A stretch of 5,468 bases of DNA, from assembly GCA_017533545.1 (NCBI GenBank), contig JAFXHW010000008.1, positions 1-5,468 on the forward strand, read 5' to 3'. The notes below the pieces were generated by a model that saw only the letters and a list, made by a program, of their open reading frames with translations, ran no database searches and had not been told where the DNA came from. Shown here piece by piece: positions 1 through 5,468 of the stretch; position 1 is the first letter of the stretch; every line of letters starts with the position of its first letter. The DNA is from Clostridia bacterium. Lineage in GTDB: Bacteria; Bacillota_A; Clostridia; Oscillospirales; CAG-272. A program made the position numbers and the translations under genes.

Positions 1-1650
1 AACGGCGGACCTCTTTCCGATGAGATTATAAAGAGGGTAACCGAGGGACAGAAGAATGACGGAGAAGATTTTGACGATGTTGAAGATGACGACGAAGCCA
101 CTCTCGATGTTACCCGTAATCCCGCGGCAGAGGAGCTTGTGCCCGAAAGCTATGTAAAAGAAGCTCCCCCCGAATACATTTTCCCGCCCGTATCGCTGCT
201 GACCATGGGTCCTCAGCCCACCAACGCCGATATAAGCGAGGAGCTCCAATCGACCGCCAAGAAGCTCGTTGATACCCTTACTTCATTTAAGGTGCGCACA
301 CGCATAATCAACGTATCCCGCGGACCTACAATCACTCGCTACGAGCTTGCGCCCGAGGAGGGCGTCAAGGTACGCTCTATACTCAACCTCATCGACGACA
401 TATCGCTCAACCTTGCCACCACCGGCGTACGTATCGAAGCGCCCATACCCGGTAAGCAGGCGGTGGGAATCGAAGTGCCCAACCGCGTTGTCGAAACGGT
501 ATATCTGCGCTCGCTTATCGATACTCAGCGATTCCGTGAATCGCAAAGCCGTCTGACCGCCTGCCTTGGCGAGGACGTTGCGGGCGATCCCATACTTATC
601 GATATCGCCAAAATGCCTCACTTGCTTATCGCCGGTGCAACCGGTATGGGTAAGTCGGTATGTATAAACAGCCTTATCGTTTCCCTCCTTTATAAATCGA
701 AGCCCGAAGAGCTAAAGCTTATCCTTATCGACCCGAAAAAGGTTGAGCTTAATATCTATAACGGACTTCCTCACCTTATAGTTCCCGTAGTCAGCGATCC
801 CAAGAAGGCGGCAGGTGCGCTTGCCTGGGCCGTTGGCGAAATGGAGCGCCGATTCACTCTTATCGAGGAAGTCGGAATGCGCAACATCAAGGGATATAAC
901 AGCGTTGCAAAGGACGACCCGACAAAGGAGATACTGCCCCAGATCGTTATCATCATCGACGAGCTTGCCGACCTTATGATGATGGCCAAGGACAACGTCG
1001 AGGAATCGATATGCCGTATCGCGCAGAAGGCGCGCGCGGCAGGTATGCACCTCATTATCGGTACTCAGCGTCCGTCTGTTAACGTTGTAACCGGTCTTAT
1101 CAAGGCAAACGTACCTTCGCGAATCGCCTTTACCATGGCGTCGCAGGTCGACTCGCGTACCATTATTGATATCGCGGGAGCTGAAAAGCTCATCGGACGC
1201 GGTGATATGCTCTATGCCGCCGTCGGTCAGAAGCCGATACGCGTTCAGGGCGCATACGTCAGCGAGCGCGAGATAGATGCGATACTCGAATTCATCAAAT
1301 CCAACTACGGCATGCCTCAATACGACGATAACGTCATCGATTCGATCGAGCGCGAGGCCGAAAAGTGTGTCGACAGTAAGAAGGGCGCCGTTGGAGGCGA
1401 TATATCCGACGACGACGGCGATGCCGATCCTATGCTTAAGGTGGCTATCGAGCTTGCGCTTGAAAGCGGCAAGATATCGACGTCGCTCATTCAGCGCCGA
1501 CTCCAGCTCGGATACGGCCGCGCCGCAAAGCTTATCGACTCTATGGAAGCGCGCGGAATCGTTTCCCCGCCCGACGGGCAAAAGCCGCGTACCGTGCTGA
1601 TTACAAAACAGCAGTGGATGGAAATGGTGCTAAGACAAAGCGAAATGTAA
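1..1650 (+). CDS. ftsK: FtsK/SpoIIIE-family DNA translocase, C-terminal part (5' end outside window)
   Basis: ATP-driven double-stranded DNA pump that clears chromosomal DNA through the division or sporulation septum. The frame is open from base 1, so the gene starts upstream and the N-terminal membrane domain is missing. A GTG at 139 lies inside the frame and is not the start. Window residues about 20-40 are an acidic linker rich in D and E. The RecA-like motor follows, with Walker A GATGMGKS at residues 212-219 (634-657) and Walker B IVIIIDE ending at D320-E321 (943-963). The family block beginning GTQRPSVNVVTGLIKANVPS comes next. A second acidic stretch (GDISDDDGDADP) leads to the winged-helix gamma domain, residues about 476-549, with QRRLQLGYGRAAKLID, the part that reads oriented DNA sequences in this family. 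All motor motifs look intact. FtsK and SpoIIIE cannot be told apart without the N-terminus and genome context. A terminator follows within 6 bases, so the gene ends its transcription unit. Confidence 0.97.
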   Translation, partial: NGGPLSDEIIKRVTEGQKNDGEDFDDVEDDDEATLDVTRNPAAEELVPESYVKEAPPEYIFPPVSLLTMGPQPTNADISEELQSTAKKLVDTLTSFKVRTRIINVSRGPTITRYELAPEEGVKVRSILNLIDDISLNLATTGVRIEAPIPGKQAVGIEVPNRVVETVYLRSLIDTQRFRESQSRLTACLGEDVAGDPILIDIAKMPHLLIAGATGMGKSVCINSLIVSLLYKSKPEELKLILIDPKKVELNIYNGLPHLIVPVVSDPKKAAGALAWAVGEMERRFTLIEEVGMRNIKGYNSVAKDDPTKEILPQIVIIIDELADLMMMAKDNVEESICRIAQKARAAGMHLIIGTQRPSVNVVTGLIKANVPSRIAFTMASQVDSRTIIDIAGAEKLIGRGDMLYAAVGQKPIRVQGAYVSEREIDAILEFIKSNYGMPQYDDNVIDSIEREAEKCVDSKKGAVGGDISDDDGDADPMLKVAIELALESGKISTSLIQRRLQLGYGRAAKLIDSMEARGIVSPPDGQKPRTVLITKQQWMEMVLRQSEM

Positions 1651-1655
1651 AAAAA

Positions 1656-1679
1656 CGGAGATTTAAATCTCCGTTTTTT
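1656..1679 (+). terminator. Rho-independent terminator after ftsK/spoIIIE
   Basis: CGGAGATTT (1656-1664) is directly followed by its exact reverse complement AAATCTCCG (1665-1673) and then TTTTTT (1674-1679). The innermost TTTAAA would form the loop. An A-run (1649-1655) before the stem makes the 28-base segment 1651-1678 a perfect palindrome, so it could also work on the minus strand. It begins 6 bases after the translocase stop codon and separates that gene from the sigma factor unit. Confidence 0.93.
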
Positions 1680-1686
1680 ATATATG

Positions 1687-1712
1687 TGAGACTTTTTCGC
1701 CGTTCGTGCGTT
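1687..1712 (+). promoter_or_regulatory. Candidate ECF-sigma-type promoter before the sigma factor gene
   Basis: TGAGAC (1687-1692) is followed by exactly 16 bases and then CGTT (1709-1712). This resembles the Bacillus ECF promoter pattern TGAAAC-N16-CGT(A/C) of the SigW/SigM type, with one mismatch in the -35 element. Autoregulation of ECF sigma genes is common, so this is a reasonable self-promoter. It would leave a leader of about 35 bases before the ATG at 1756. A housekeeping alternative overlaps it: TTTAAT (1711-1716) as -10 with the weak -35 GAGACT (1688-1693) at 17-base spacing. Sequence alone does not decide between them. Confidence 0.45.
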
Positions 1713-1755
1713 TAATAAGTGAAATGCATTTCGAAAACGGCAGAAAGGAGAGGCA

Positions 1756-2313
1756 ATGGATAAGGACGCAATAAGATATAACTGCTTTTTAAACGGCGAC
1801 GACAGTGCGCTTTGCGAAATAGTGAAAGACCATAAAGACGGCTTGATTTTTTTCATCAACGGTTATGTAAACAATATTTATCTTGCAGAAGAGCTGATGG
1901 AAGAAACGTTCTTTAAGATAATTGTCAAAAGGCCTAAGTTCAGCGAAAAATATTCTTTCAAAACTTACCTGTATACAGTCGGGCGAAACGTGGCGATAGA
2001 TTATATAAGGCATAATTCCAAACAATCCGACCTCTCGATCAGTGATATCGAAGGGGTATTGTCAGATGAGAGCGACCTTGAAAACATGTATATTGCAGAG
2101 GAAAGAAAATCGGTGCTTTATAAGGCGCTTAAAGAGCTGAAGGATGAATACAGGCATGTGTTGTATCTGATCTATTTTGAAAATTTTTCGCACACCGATG
2201 CGGGAAAGATTATGAAAAAGAATGCGCGGCAGATGAAAAATCTCATGTACCGTGCAAAGAATGCTTTGAAAAACGAGCTTATAAAGGAGGGATTCGTTTA
2301 TGAAGAGCTGTGA
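1756..2313 (+). CDS. ECF-subfamily RNA polymerase sigma-70 factor
   Basis: A 185-residue alternative sigma factor, the usual ECF length, expected to direct RNA polymerase to a small regulon in response to an envelope or extracytoplasmic signal. Region 2 spans about residues 10-88. It includes AEELMEETFFKII and the segment TYLYTVGRNVAIDYIRHN, which matches the -10-binding end of ECF region 2. An acidic linker (about 90-115) follows, then region 4 (about 118-175) with LKDEYRHVLYLIYFENFSHT, a helix-turn-helix, and RQMKNLMYRAKNALKNEL. There is no region 1 or 3, as expected for ECF proteins. The ATG has a strong Shine-Dalgarno, AGAAAGGAG (1742-1750), 5 bases upstream. The last 14 bases overlap the next gene, indicating translational coupling with its likely anti-sigma partner. 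GC is clearly lower than in the flanking genes (19 of 60 bases in 1861-1920, against 31 of 60 in 601-660). The regulon cannot be named. Confidence 0.93.
   Translation: MDKDAIRYNCFLNGDDSALCEIVKDHKDGLIFFINGYVNNIYLAEELMEETFFKIIVKRPKFSEKYSFKTYLYTVGRNVAIDYIRHNSKQSDLSISDIEGVLSDESDLENMYIAEERKSVLYKALKELKDEYRHVLYLIYFENFSHTDAGKIMKKNARQMKNLMYRAKNALKNELIKEGFVYEEL
2283..2290 (+). promoter_or_regulatory. Ribosome binding site inside the sigma gene for the downstream membrane protein
   Basis: AAAGGAGG lies within the last codons of the sigma factor gene, 9 bases before the ATG at 2300. It fixes that ATG as the start and implies that the two proteins are made in a coupled way, as is usual for sigma/anti-sigma pairs. 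Confidence 0.85.
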
Positions 2314-3079
2314 ACAAATAACACTCGATCTTTTAAAAAAAAGAGAGGTCTATCAATTTGAACGTGACAAAAAGAAAAATATGATGATAAAAAGTGTGTC
2401 TTCGATGTGCTGCGTTGCTTTTGTGGTTTTACTCGGAATTGCTGTATATAAGGGCGGCGCGCTTACTGTGCCGGATCCTATTGTCGGGGAAAGCGTAAGT
2501 GAAGACAGTACTGTGGAGAATACCGATAGATATGTCGAGGACACAACGGCTAATATACCCGACGTTACCACAGGTACAGACGATGAAGACAAAATAGTTT
2601 TGTATTCCATAGATTCAATTCCGAAGCCCACAATGTACATTGCACTCATGCTCGATGATTTTGTAAATATGACTGCTGACGAGCTGAAAGAGTATTATGG
2701 TGTAGACATTTTTCCCGAACCGCCGACTGATCTCGGGCTCACGGTTGAAAAAAGTGATCCGTTCGGTATTTACAAAAGAGGCGGCGGAGAAGGTGATATT
2801 TACCATGACGCAAATATTCTGCGCTTTGTCAGCGAGGACGACACGAAGGGTTTTAGCATTTGTGTTGCAAAGGAAAAACTTCCTTTTAGTTTCTATTTAA
2901 CAGAATATGATAAAGAAATGATGTCAGTAATTAAAGGCTATGATGTTTTTATCGGAGTATTGGGAGATGGAGAGATCTATTGCGCTGAATTCATGTACGG
3001 CGGTGCAGGATTCAGGGCGGTATCCGAAGGACTGACTGAGGATGAATTTGTTTCGGTGATCAAATCTATAATTGAATAA
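2300..3079 (+). CDS. Putative anti-sigma factor, single-pass membrane protein
   Basis: A 259-residue protein inferred to be the membrane-bound inhibitor or sensor for the sigma factor it overlaps. The first 31 residues are hydrophilic and basic (KKREVY, ERDKKK), followed by one transmembrane helix at about 32-50 (SVSSMCCVAFVVLLGIAVY). By the positive-inside rule the N-terminus is cytoplasmic and the rest is outside. Residues about 54-98 are an acidic, Ser/Thr-rich low-complexity stalk. A folded domain of about 155 residues follows, ending in EIYCAEFMYGGAGFRAVSEG and a final helix (EDEFVSVIKSIIE). This ending resembles the extracytoplasmic domains of clostridial proteins encoded next to ECF sigma genes, but I cannot assign a family by eye. 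There is no HxxxCxxC zinc anti-sigma motif and no lipobox. The sigma-binding part would have to be the very short cytoplasmic tail. Role assignment rests mainly on the 14-base overlap and topology. The gene is AT-rich like its partner. Confidence 0.72.
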   Translation: MKSCEQITLDLLKKREVYQFERDKKKNMMIKSVSSMCCVAFVVLLGIAVYKGGALTVPDPIVGESVSEDSTVENTDRYVEDTTANIPDVTTGTDDEDKIVLYSIDSIPKPTMYIALMLDDFVNMTADELKEYYGVDIFPEPPTDLGLTVEKSDPFGIYKRGGGEGDIYHDANILRFVSEDDTKGFSICVAKEKLPFSFYLTEYDKEMMSVIKGYDVFIGVLGDGEIYCAEFMYGGAGFRAVSEGLTEDEFVSVIKSIIE

Positions 3080-3081
3080 AG

Positions 3082-3125
3082 AAAAATAAAGCACCGTTTG
3101 CCGATTTTTACGGCAAACGGTGCTT
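3082..3125 (-). terminator. Shared terminator between convergent units, strongest for alr
   Basis: GCACCGTTTGCCG (3091-3103) and its perfect complement (3111-3123) form a 13-bp stem, 15 bp with two flanking A-T pairs, around the 7-base loop ATTTTTA. On the minus strand it starts 6 bases beyond the alr stop and is followed by TTTATTTTT, a good U-rich tail. On the plus strand the same hairpin ends in only TTAATATATT, so it should stop the anti-sigma transcript less efficiently. Confidence 0.88.
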
Positions 3126-3131
3126 AATATA

Positions 3132-4265
3132 TTACCGAATATATTCTCTTTTCACTCTTCGCGTCAGTATCGACGTCACCTCGTAATTGATCGTGTTTGC
3201 CGCCCGCGCAAGACGGTCAGCGGTATGGACAGAGTCAAATACGATGGCTTCGTCGCCATCATTTACCTCGATGCCGTCAACGCATACCGTGCACTGATCC
3301 ATGCATATACGGCCGACGATTGGGGCTTCTTTGCCCTTTATGTATACCGATCCGATCTCGCCGGAAAGAGAATTTACTCCCGAATAGGCGCGGACGAATC
3401 CGTCGGCGTATCCGATGGCGAGGGTGGCGATCTTCATATCGCGTTCGGCGATGTATGTAGATCCGTAGCCTACTCCCTCCCCCTTTTTGAGGGTATGCAC
3501 ATGGGTGACGGTGGTTTTGAGCGTCATGATCGGCTTGCATCCGATGGCAGAGGTGTCGGGCGAGGGATCAAATCCGTAAAGCACGATGCCCGCGCGTACC
3601 ATGTCGAGGTGGGTGTTTTTATAATTGTAGATTGCCGCGCTGTTCGATGCATGGCGGATAGAAAAGGTGATGCCTGCTTTTTTCAAAGCGTCGAGGGTGA
3701 TGCCGAATCGGGCGAACTGCATATCGGTCATCTCCGATGAGGGCGTGTCCGACTGAGCAAAGTGGGTGAACACTCCCTCAAAGCAGAGCTTTTCCATCGT
3801 GCAGACCTCGATCATCTGCAAAAGGGAGGGTGAAGATATGTTTTCTTTATACAGCGCCTCAAAGCCGAGTCGGTTCATGCCGGTGTCGAGCTTTAAATGG
3901 CAGATGAGCCTTTTGCCGCTCGGGATATTGTTACAAAGAACTCTTGCATAGTCAAGCGAATAAACCGTCTGAGAAATGCCGTTGTCGATAAGCTCGTTCA
4001 CGTCATCGGGCGACGTCGCACCCAAAATGAGCAGACCGCTGTCCTTGATATGTGGCTTTATTTCAAGAGCCTCTGCGAGATTTGCCACGGCAAAGTAGCG
4101 TGCTCCGGCATCATAGAGCGCCTTTGCACACTCAATCGCCCCATGCCCGTAGGCATCGGCCTTGACGACCGCTATTACGCGTGCGGGAGCGGCAAGATCG
4201 CATATCGTATTGTAATTTGACCGAAGCTGGCAAAGGTCAACTTCGGCAGATGACAAGTATTTCAA
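3132..4265 (-). CDS. alr: Alanine racemase
   Basis: PLP-dependent enzyme that interconverts L- and D-alanine in the cytoplasm and so supplies D-Ala for peptidoglycan. The length of 377 residues is normal for the family. In the N-terminal barrel, VVKADAYGHG places the PLP lysine at K35. HLKLDTGMNRLGF supplies the positions equivalent to the carbamylated lysine and active-site arginine of the Geobacillus enzyme (K125, R132). In the C-terminal domain, GVGYGSTY carries the catalytic tyrosine (Y267 here), and GRICMDQ (about 318-324) and the ending RRVKREY are typical. The start is TTG at 4263-4265. An in-frame TAA lies directly before it, so no longer form is possible, and the protein aligns from its first residues with usual Alr N-termini (SSAEVDLCQLRSNY). 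An AGAAGG site 9 bases upstream supports it. The gene lies 18 bases after the carboxypeptidase-like gene on the same strand, so the two are probably cotranscribed, and it ends at a strong terminator. Confidence 0.97.
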   Translation of the reverse strand: MKYLSSAEVDLCQLRSNYNTICDLAAPARVIAVVKADAYGHGAIECAKALYDAGARYFAVANLAEALEIKPHIKDSGLLILGATSPDDVNELIDNGISQTVYSLDYARVLCNNIPSGKRLICHLKLDTGMNRLGFEALYKENISSPSLLQMIEVCTMEKLCFEGVFTHFAQSDTPSSEMTDMQFARFGITLDALKKAGITFSIRHASNSAAIYNYKNTHLDMVRAGIVLYGFDPSPDTSAIGCKPIMTLKTTVTHVHTLKKGEGVGYGSTYIAERDMKIATLAIGYADGFVRAYSGVNSLSGEIGSVYIKGKEAPIVGRICMDQCTVCVDGIEVNDGDEAIVFDSVHTADRLARAANTINYEVTSILTRRVKREYIR

Positions 4266-4274
4266 TTAAAACAA

Positions 4275-4280
4275 CCTTCT
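4275..4280 (-). promoter_or_regulatory. Ribosome binding site supporting the TTG start of alr
   Basis: On the minus strand AGAAGG stands 9 bases before the TTG, inside the 18-base gap after the upstream gene's stop codon. Together with the stop codon immediately before the TTG, it decides the start in favour of this rare initiation codon over internal sites. Confidence 0.75.
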
Positions 4281-4283
4281 TTG

Positions 4284-5468
4284 TTATTTGATGATCTTCT
4301 TTTCGCTCATTTCCTGTCTGGCTTTGATCTGTCTTTGGCGTCTTGTATTTGTTACAACGCTGAACGCGATGTATCCTATCGTGCTGATCACGATAAGTAC
4401 TGCGATGACGATAAAGGCAGGACTTTTAAAGAAACGCTCGGCGAGCGACATTATATAAAGGTAGTCACTTCTTGCGACGGCCGTTTTTGTAACGAGATCG
4501 GTCTGTCCGACGACCTTGTTTTCGTAAAGCAGGGTGACTTTTCCGACAACGGTGTTTTCCTCGATGGGAGCTGTCAGCTCGTCAACATCGAGAAGCCAGC
4601 TTATCGTGACGTCCTTGCCCACGACCGCTTCATTCGGCAGATAAAGCTCGATTCCGACGGAGGGCATTATGGCAATTGTGTCGGTCTGGCTTGAAAGACG
4701 TACGGGAACGGAGCAGATTATGTCAGACGATTTCAAAACCGTACGGTAGGCATAGCTTCGGTATGCCCAGGTAAGCATAAGTCCGGCATCTCTGAATGAA
4801 TAGATGTAGTTGTCGTCCGATTCCGAGCCCATTACGATGCAAAGATACTCCGAGTTGCGGTATTCGCTCGATGCAACAACGCAGTATCCAGCTTCTTCGG
4901 TAGCACCCGCATTCATACCCTTGACGTAGGGAGAATAGTAGATGTACTCGGTCTGGGTGTTGATGAAATAGTTGCGGTTGAATATCTTTCTCTCGCGGGA
5001 CTTATTGGTCTTTTCGAGAATGTAAAATTCTTTTTGCGCAATCTCGGTAAAGATGTCGTAGCGGTTGAGGTACATCGCGATCTTTGCGGTGTCCGATATG
5101 GTGGTTACCATATCGTCGTCGTGCATACCGGTAGGATTGGTATAAAAGGTGTTCGAAGCGCCCAGCTTTTTGGCAAGCTCGTTCATCTTGATAACGAATG
5201 CACCCACCGATCCCGCCGCTTCGACGGCCAAAACGACCGCCGCATCGTTGGAGTTTCCAACGATGAGCGCATTTAAAAGCTGCAGAACGGTGACTTTTTC
5301 GTCGGGACGAAGATTGATGTTGTTGCCCCGTACCTCGTCGATGACGTCGCAAGCAGGCTTGGAACGGATCGGACCACGCGCATCGGGAATGATGCAATAG
5401 GTGCAACGGCTCTCACAGCCGTCCTCAATTTTGATATAAGCGCGCGTGCGATCAAAGCTTGTGATGGA
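4284..5468 (-). CDS. D-Ala-D-Ala carboxypeptidase-like (PBP5/DacF family) protein, in frame with an MtaB fragment; 5' end outside window
   Basis: The frame is open from the right window edge (394 residues to the TAA). Residues about 1-46 match a radical-SAM methylthiotransferase, not a carboxypeptidase. From about residue 48 (GNNINLRPDEKVTV) it follows the PBP5/S11 fold, with NSNDAAVVLAVEAAGSVGAF, the NTFYTNPTGMHDDD block, and YVKGMNAGATEEAGYCVVAS. Family members trim the terminal D-Ala from peptidoglycan stem peptides outside the membrane. Here the SxxK nucleophile motif is absent from the window, the SxN position reads N-S-N (residues 72-74, 5247-5255), and the KTG position reads N-A-G (186-188, 4905-4913). 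Activity is therefore doubtful. A beta-rich PBP5_C-like domain (about 250-335) follows, then one transmembrane anchor (about 349-372, SPAFIVIAVLIVISTIGYI) and a basic tail. A TTG at 5231 is internal, not a credible start, because homology continues upstream. No signal peptide is visible. The gene is followed 18 bases later by alr, fitting a D-alanine/cell-wall operon. Confidence 0.85.
   Translation of the reverse strand, partial: SITSFDRTRAYIKIEDGCESRCTYCIIPDARGPIRSKPACDVIDEVRGNNINLRPDEKVTVLQLLNALIVGNSNDAAVVLAVEAAGSVGAFVIKMNELAKKLGASNTFYTNPTGMHDDDMVTTISDTAKIAMYLNRYDIFTEIAQKEFYILEKTNKSRERKIFNRNYFINTQTEYIYYSPYVKGMNAGATEEAGYCVVASSEYRNSEYLCIVMGSESDDNYIYSFRDAGLMLTWAYRSYAYRTVLKSSDIICSVPVRLSSQTDTIAIMPSVGIELYLPNEAVVGKDVTISWLLDVDELTAPIEENTVVGKVTLLYENKVVGQTDLVTKTAVARSDYLYIMSLAERFFKSPAFIVIAVLIVISTIGYIAFSVVTNTRRQRQIKARQEMSEKKIIK
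5331..5468 (-). other. mtaB: Fragment of radical-SAM tRNA methylthiotransferase (MtaB type) joined in frame to the carboxypeptidase-like gene
   Basis: The first 46 residues from the right edge read RTRAYIKIEDGC, then ESRCTYCIIPDARGPIRS. This contains the radical-SAM cluster motif CX3CX2C (C18, C22, C25; 5394-5417) in the characteristic KIxDGCxxxCxYCIIPxARGxxRS context. That context fits MtaB, which methylthiolates t6A37 of tRNA, better than MiaB or RimO. Homology stops at about VIDEV(R), near 5328-5340, where the core of a methylthiotransferase should continue for some 250 more residues. Instead the frame passes into a carboxypeptidase. It is a fragment in this window. The N-terminal UPF0004 domain could lie beyond the edge. 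It may be the remnant of a deletion or an assembly join. Confidence 0.75.

Noticed and set aside
139..141. GTG as the start of the translocase gene
   Set aside because: The same frame is open back to base 1 with an acidic linker typical of the family, and a motor domain without its N-terminal part would be unusual. The GTG is an internal valine codon.
712..1581. Long minus-strand open frame opposite the translocase motor
   Set aside because: The plus strand here encodes intact, conserved motor motifs. The antisense frame shows no recognisable domain and arises from the codon bias of the real gene.
2300..2450. Zinc-binding (HxxxCxxC) anti-sigma domain or lipoprotein signal in the putative anti-sigma factor
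   Set aside because: The N-terminus has a Cys at position 4 but no His-Cys-Cys set. The two cysteines at 37-38 lie early in the membrane helix, not in a lipobox.
3120..3740. Plus-strand open frame opposite alr
   Set aside because: It starts inside a terminator hairpin and lies antisense to a full, well-conserved racemase. No ribosome binding site or recognisable domain was seen.
4281..4694. Plus-strand open frame opposite the C-terminal part of the carboxypeptidase-like gene
   Set aside because: Antisense shadow with no domain resemblance. The minus-strand frame has a coherent beta domain, membrane anchor and basic tail.
5229..5231. TTG as the start of the carboxypeptidase-like gene
   Set aside because: Carboxypeptidase homology (GNNINLRPDEKVTV to NSNDAAVVLA) continues upstream of it in the same frame, so it is an internal leucine codon.
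5002..5406. Alternative-frame minus-strand open reading frame across the chimera junction
   Set aside because: Its translation is Arg/His-rich low-information sequence, while the frame ending at 4284 shows clear domains on both sides of the junction.

Overview
The window looks like chromosomal DNA from a low-to-mid GC Firmicute, most likely a Clostridia lineage of the Oscillospirales/Ruminococcaceae kind. This rests on a SpoIIIE/FtsK-type translocase, an ECF sigma factor with a short-tailed membrane partner, strong AGGAGG-type ribosome binding sites, and a carboxypeptidase-like gene followed by alr. No taxon can be fixed from the sequence alone. No RNA genes, CRISPR arrays, insertion sequences or dispersed repeats were seen, and no stretch over about 80 bases lacks a gene or a recognisable signal.

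Layout, left to right. Positions 1-1650 (+) hold the C-terminal 549 codons of an FtsK/SpoIIIE DNA translocase (linker end, RecA-like motor and gamma domain), closed by a near-ideal hairpin terminator. A short leader with a candidate ECF-type promoter (TGAGAC-N16-CGTT) then leads into a two-gene unit. This unit is an ECF sigma factor (1756-2313) and a 14-base-overlapping single-pass membrane protein (2300-3079), best read as its anti-sigma partner. The unit is visibly AT-richer than the genes on either side. It meets the next operon head-on at a 15-bp hairpin (3089-3125). On the minus strand, alr (alanine racemase, 3132-4265, TTG start) follows 18 bases after a D-Ala-D-Ala-carboxypeptidase-like gene (4284 to the right edge).

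The main oddity is that right-hand minus-strand frame. Reading from the window edge, it begins with about 46 residues of a radical-SAM methylthiotransferase of the MtaB type (CX3CX2C cluster motif). Without a stop or frame change it then becomes the middle of a PBP5/DacF-like carboxypeptidase. The carboxypeptidase part has no SxxK nucleophile motif in the window. Its other two motifs are also altered: SxN reads N-S-N, and KTG reads N-A-G. So there are two separate questions: whether the junction is real (deletion or fusion) or an assembly artefact, and whether the carboxypeptidase domain is a pseudoenzyme.

Functionally, the minus-strand pair concerns the D-alanine end of peptidoglycan: racemisation to D-Ala, and a wall- or membrane-facing carboxypeptidase homologue. 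The plus-strand sigma/anti-sigma pair looks like an envelope-signal regulator, and the translocase serves chromosome segregation. No direct link between the three units is visible beyond adjacency.
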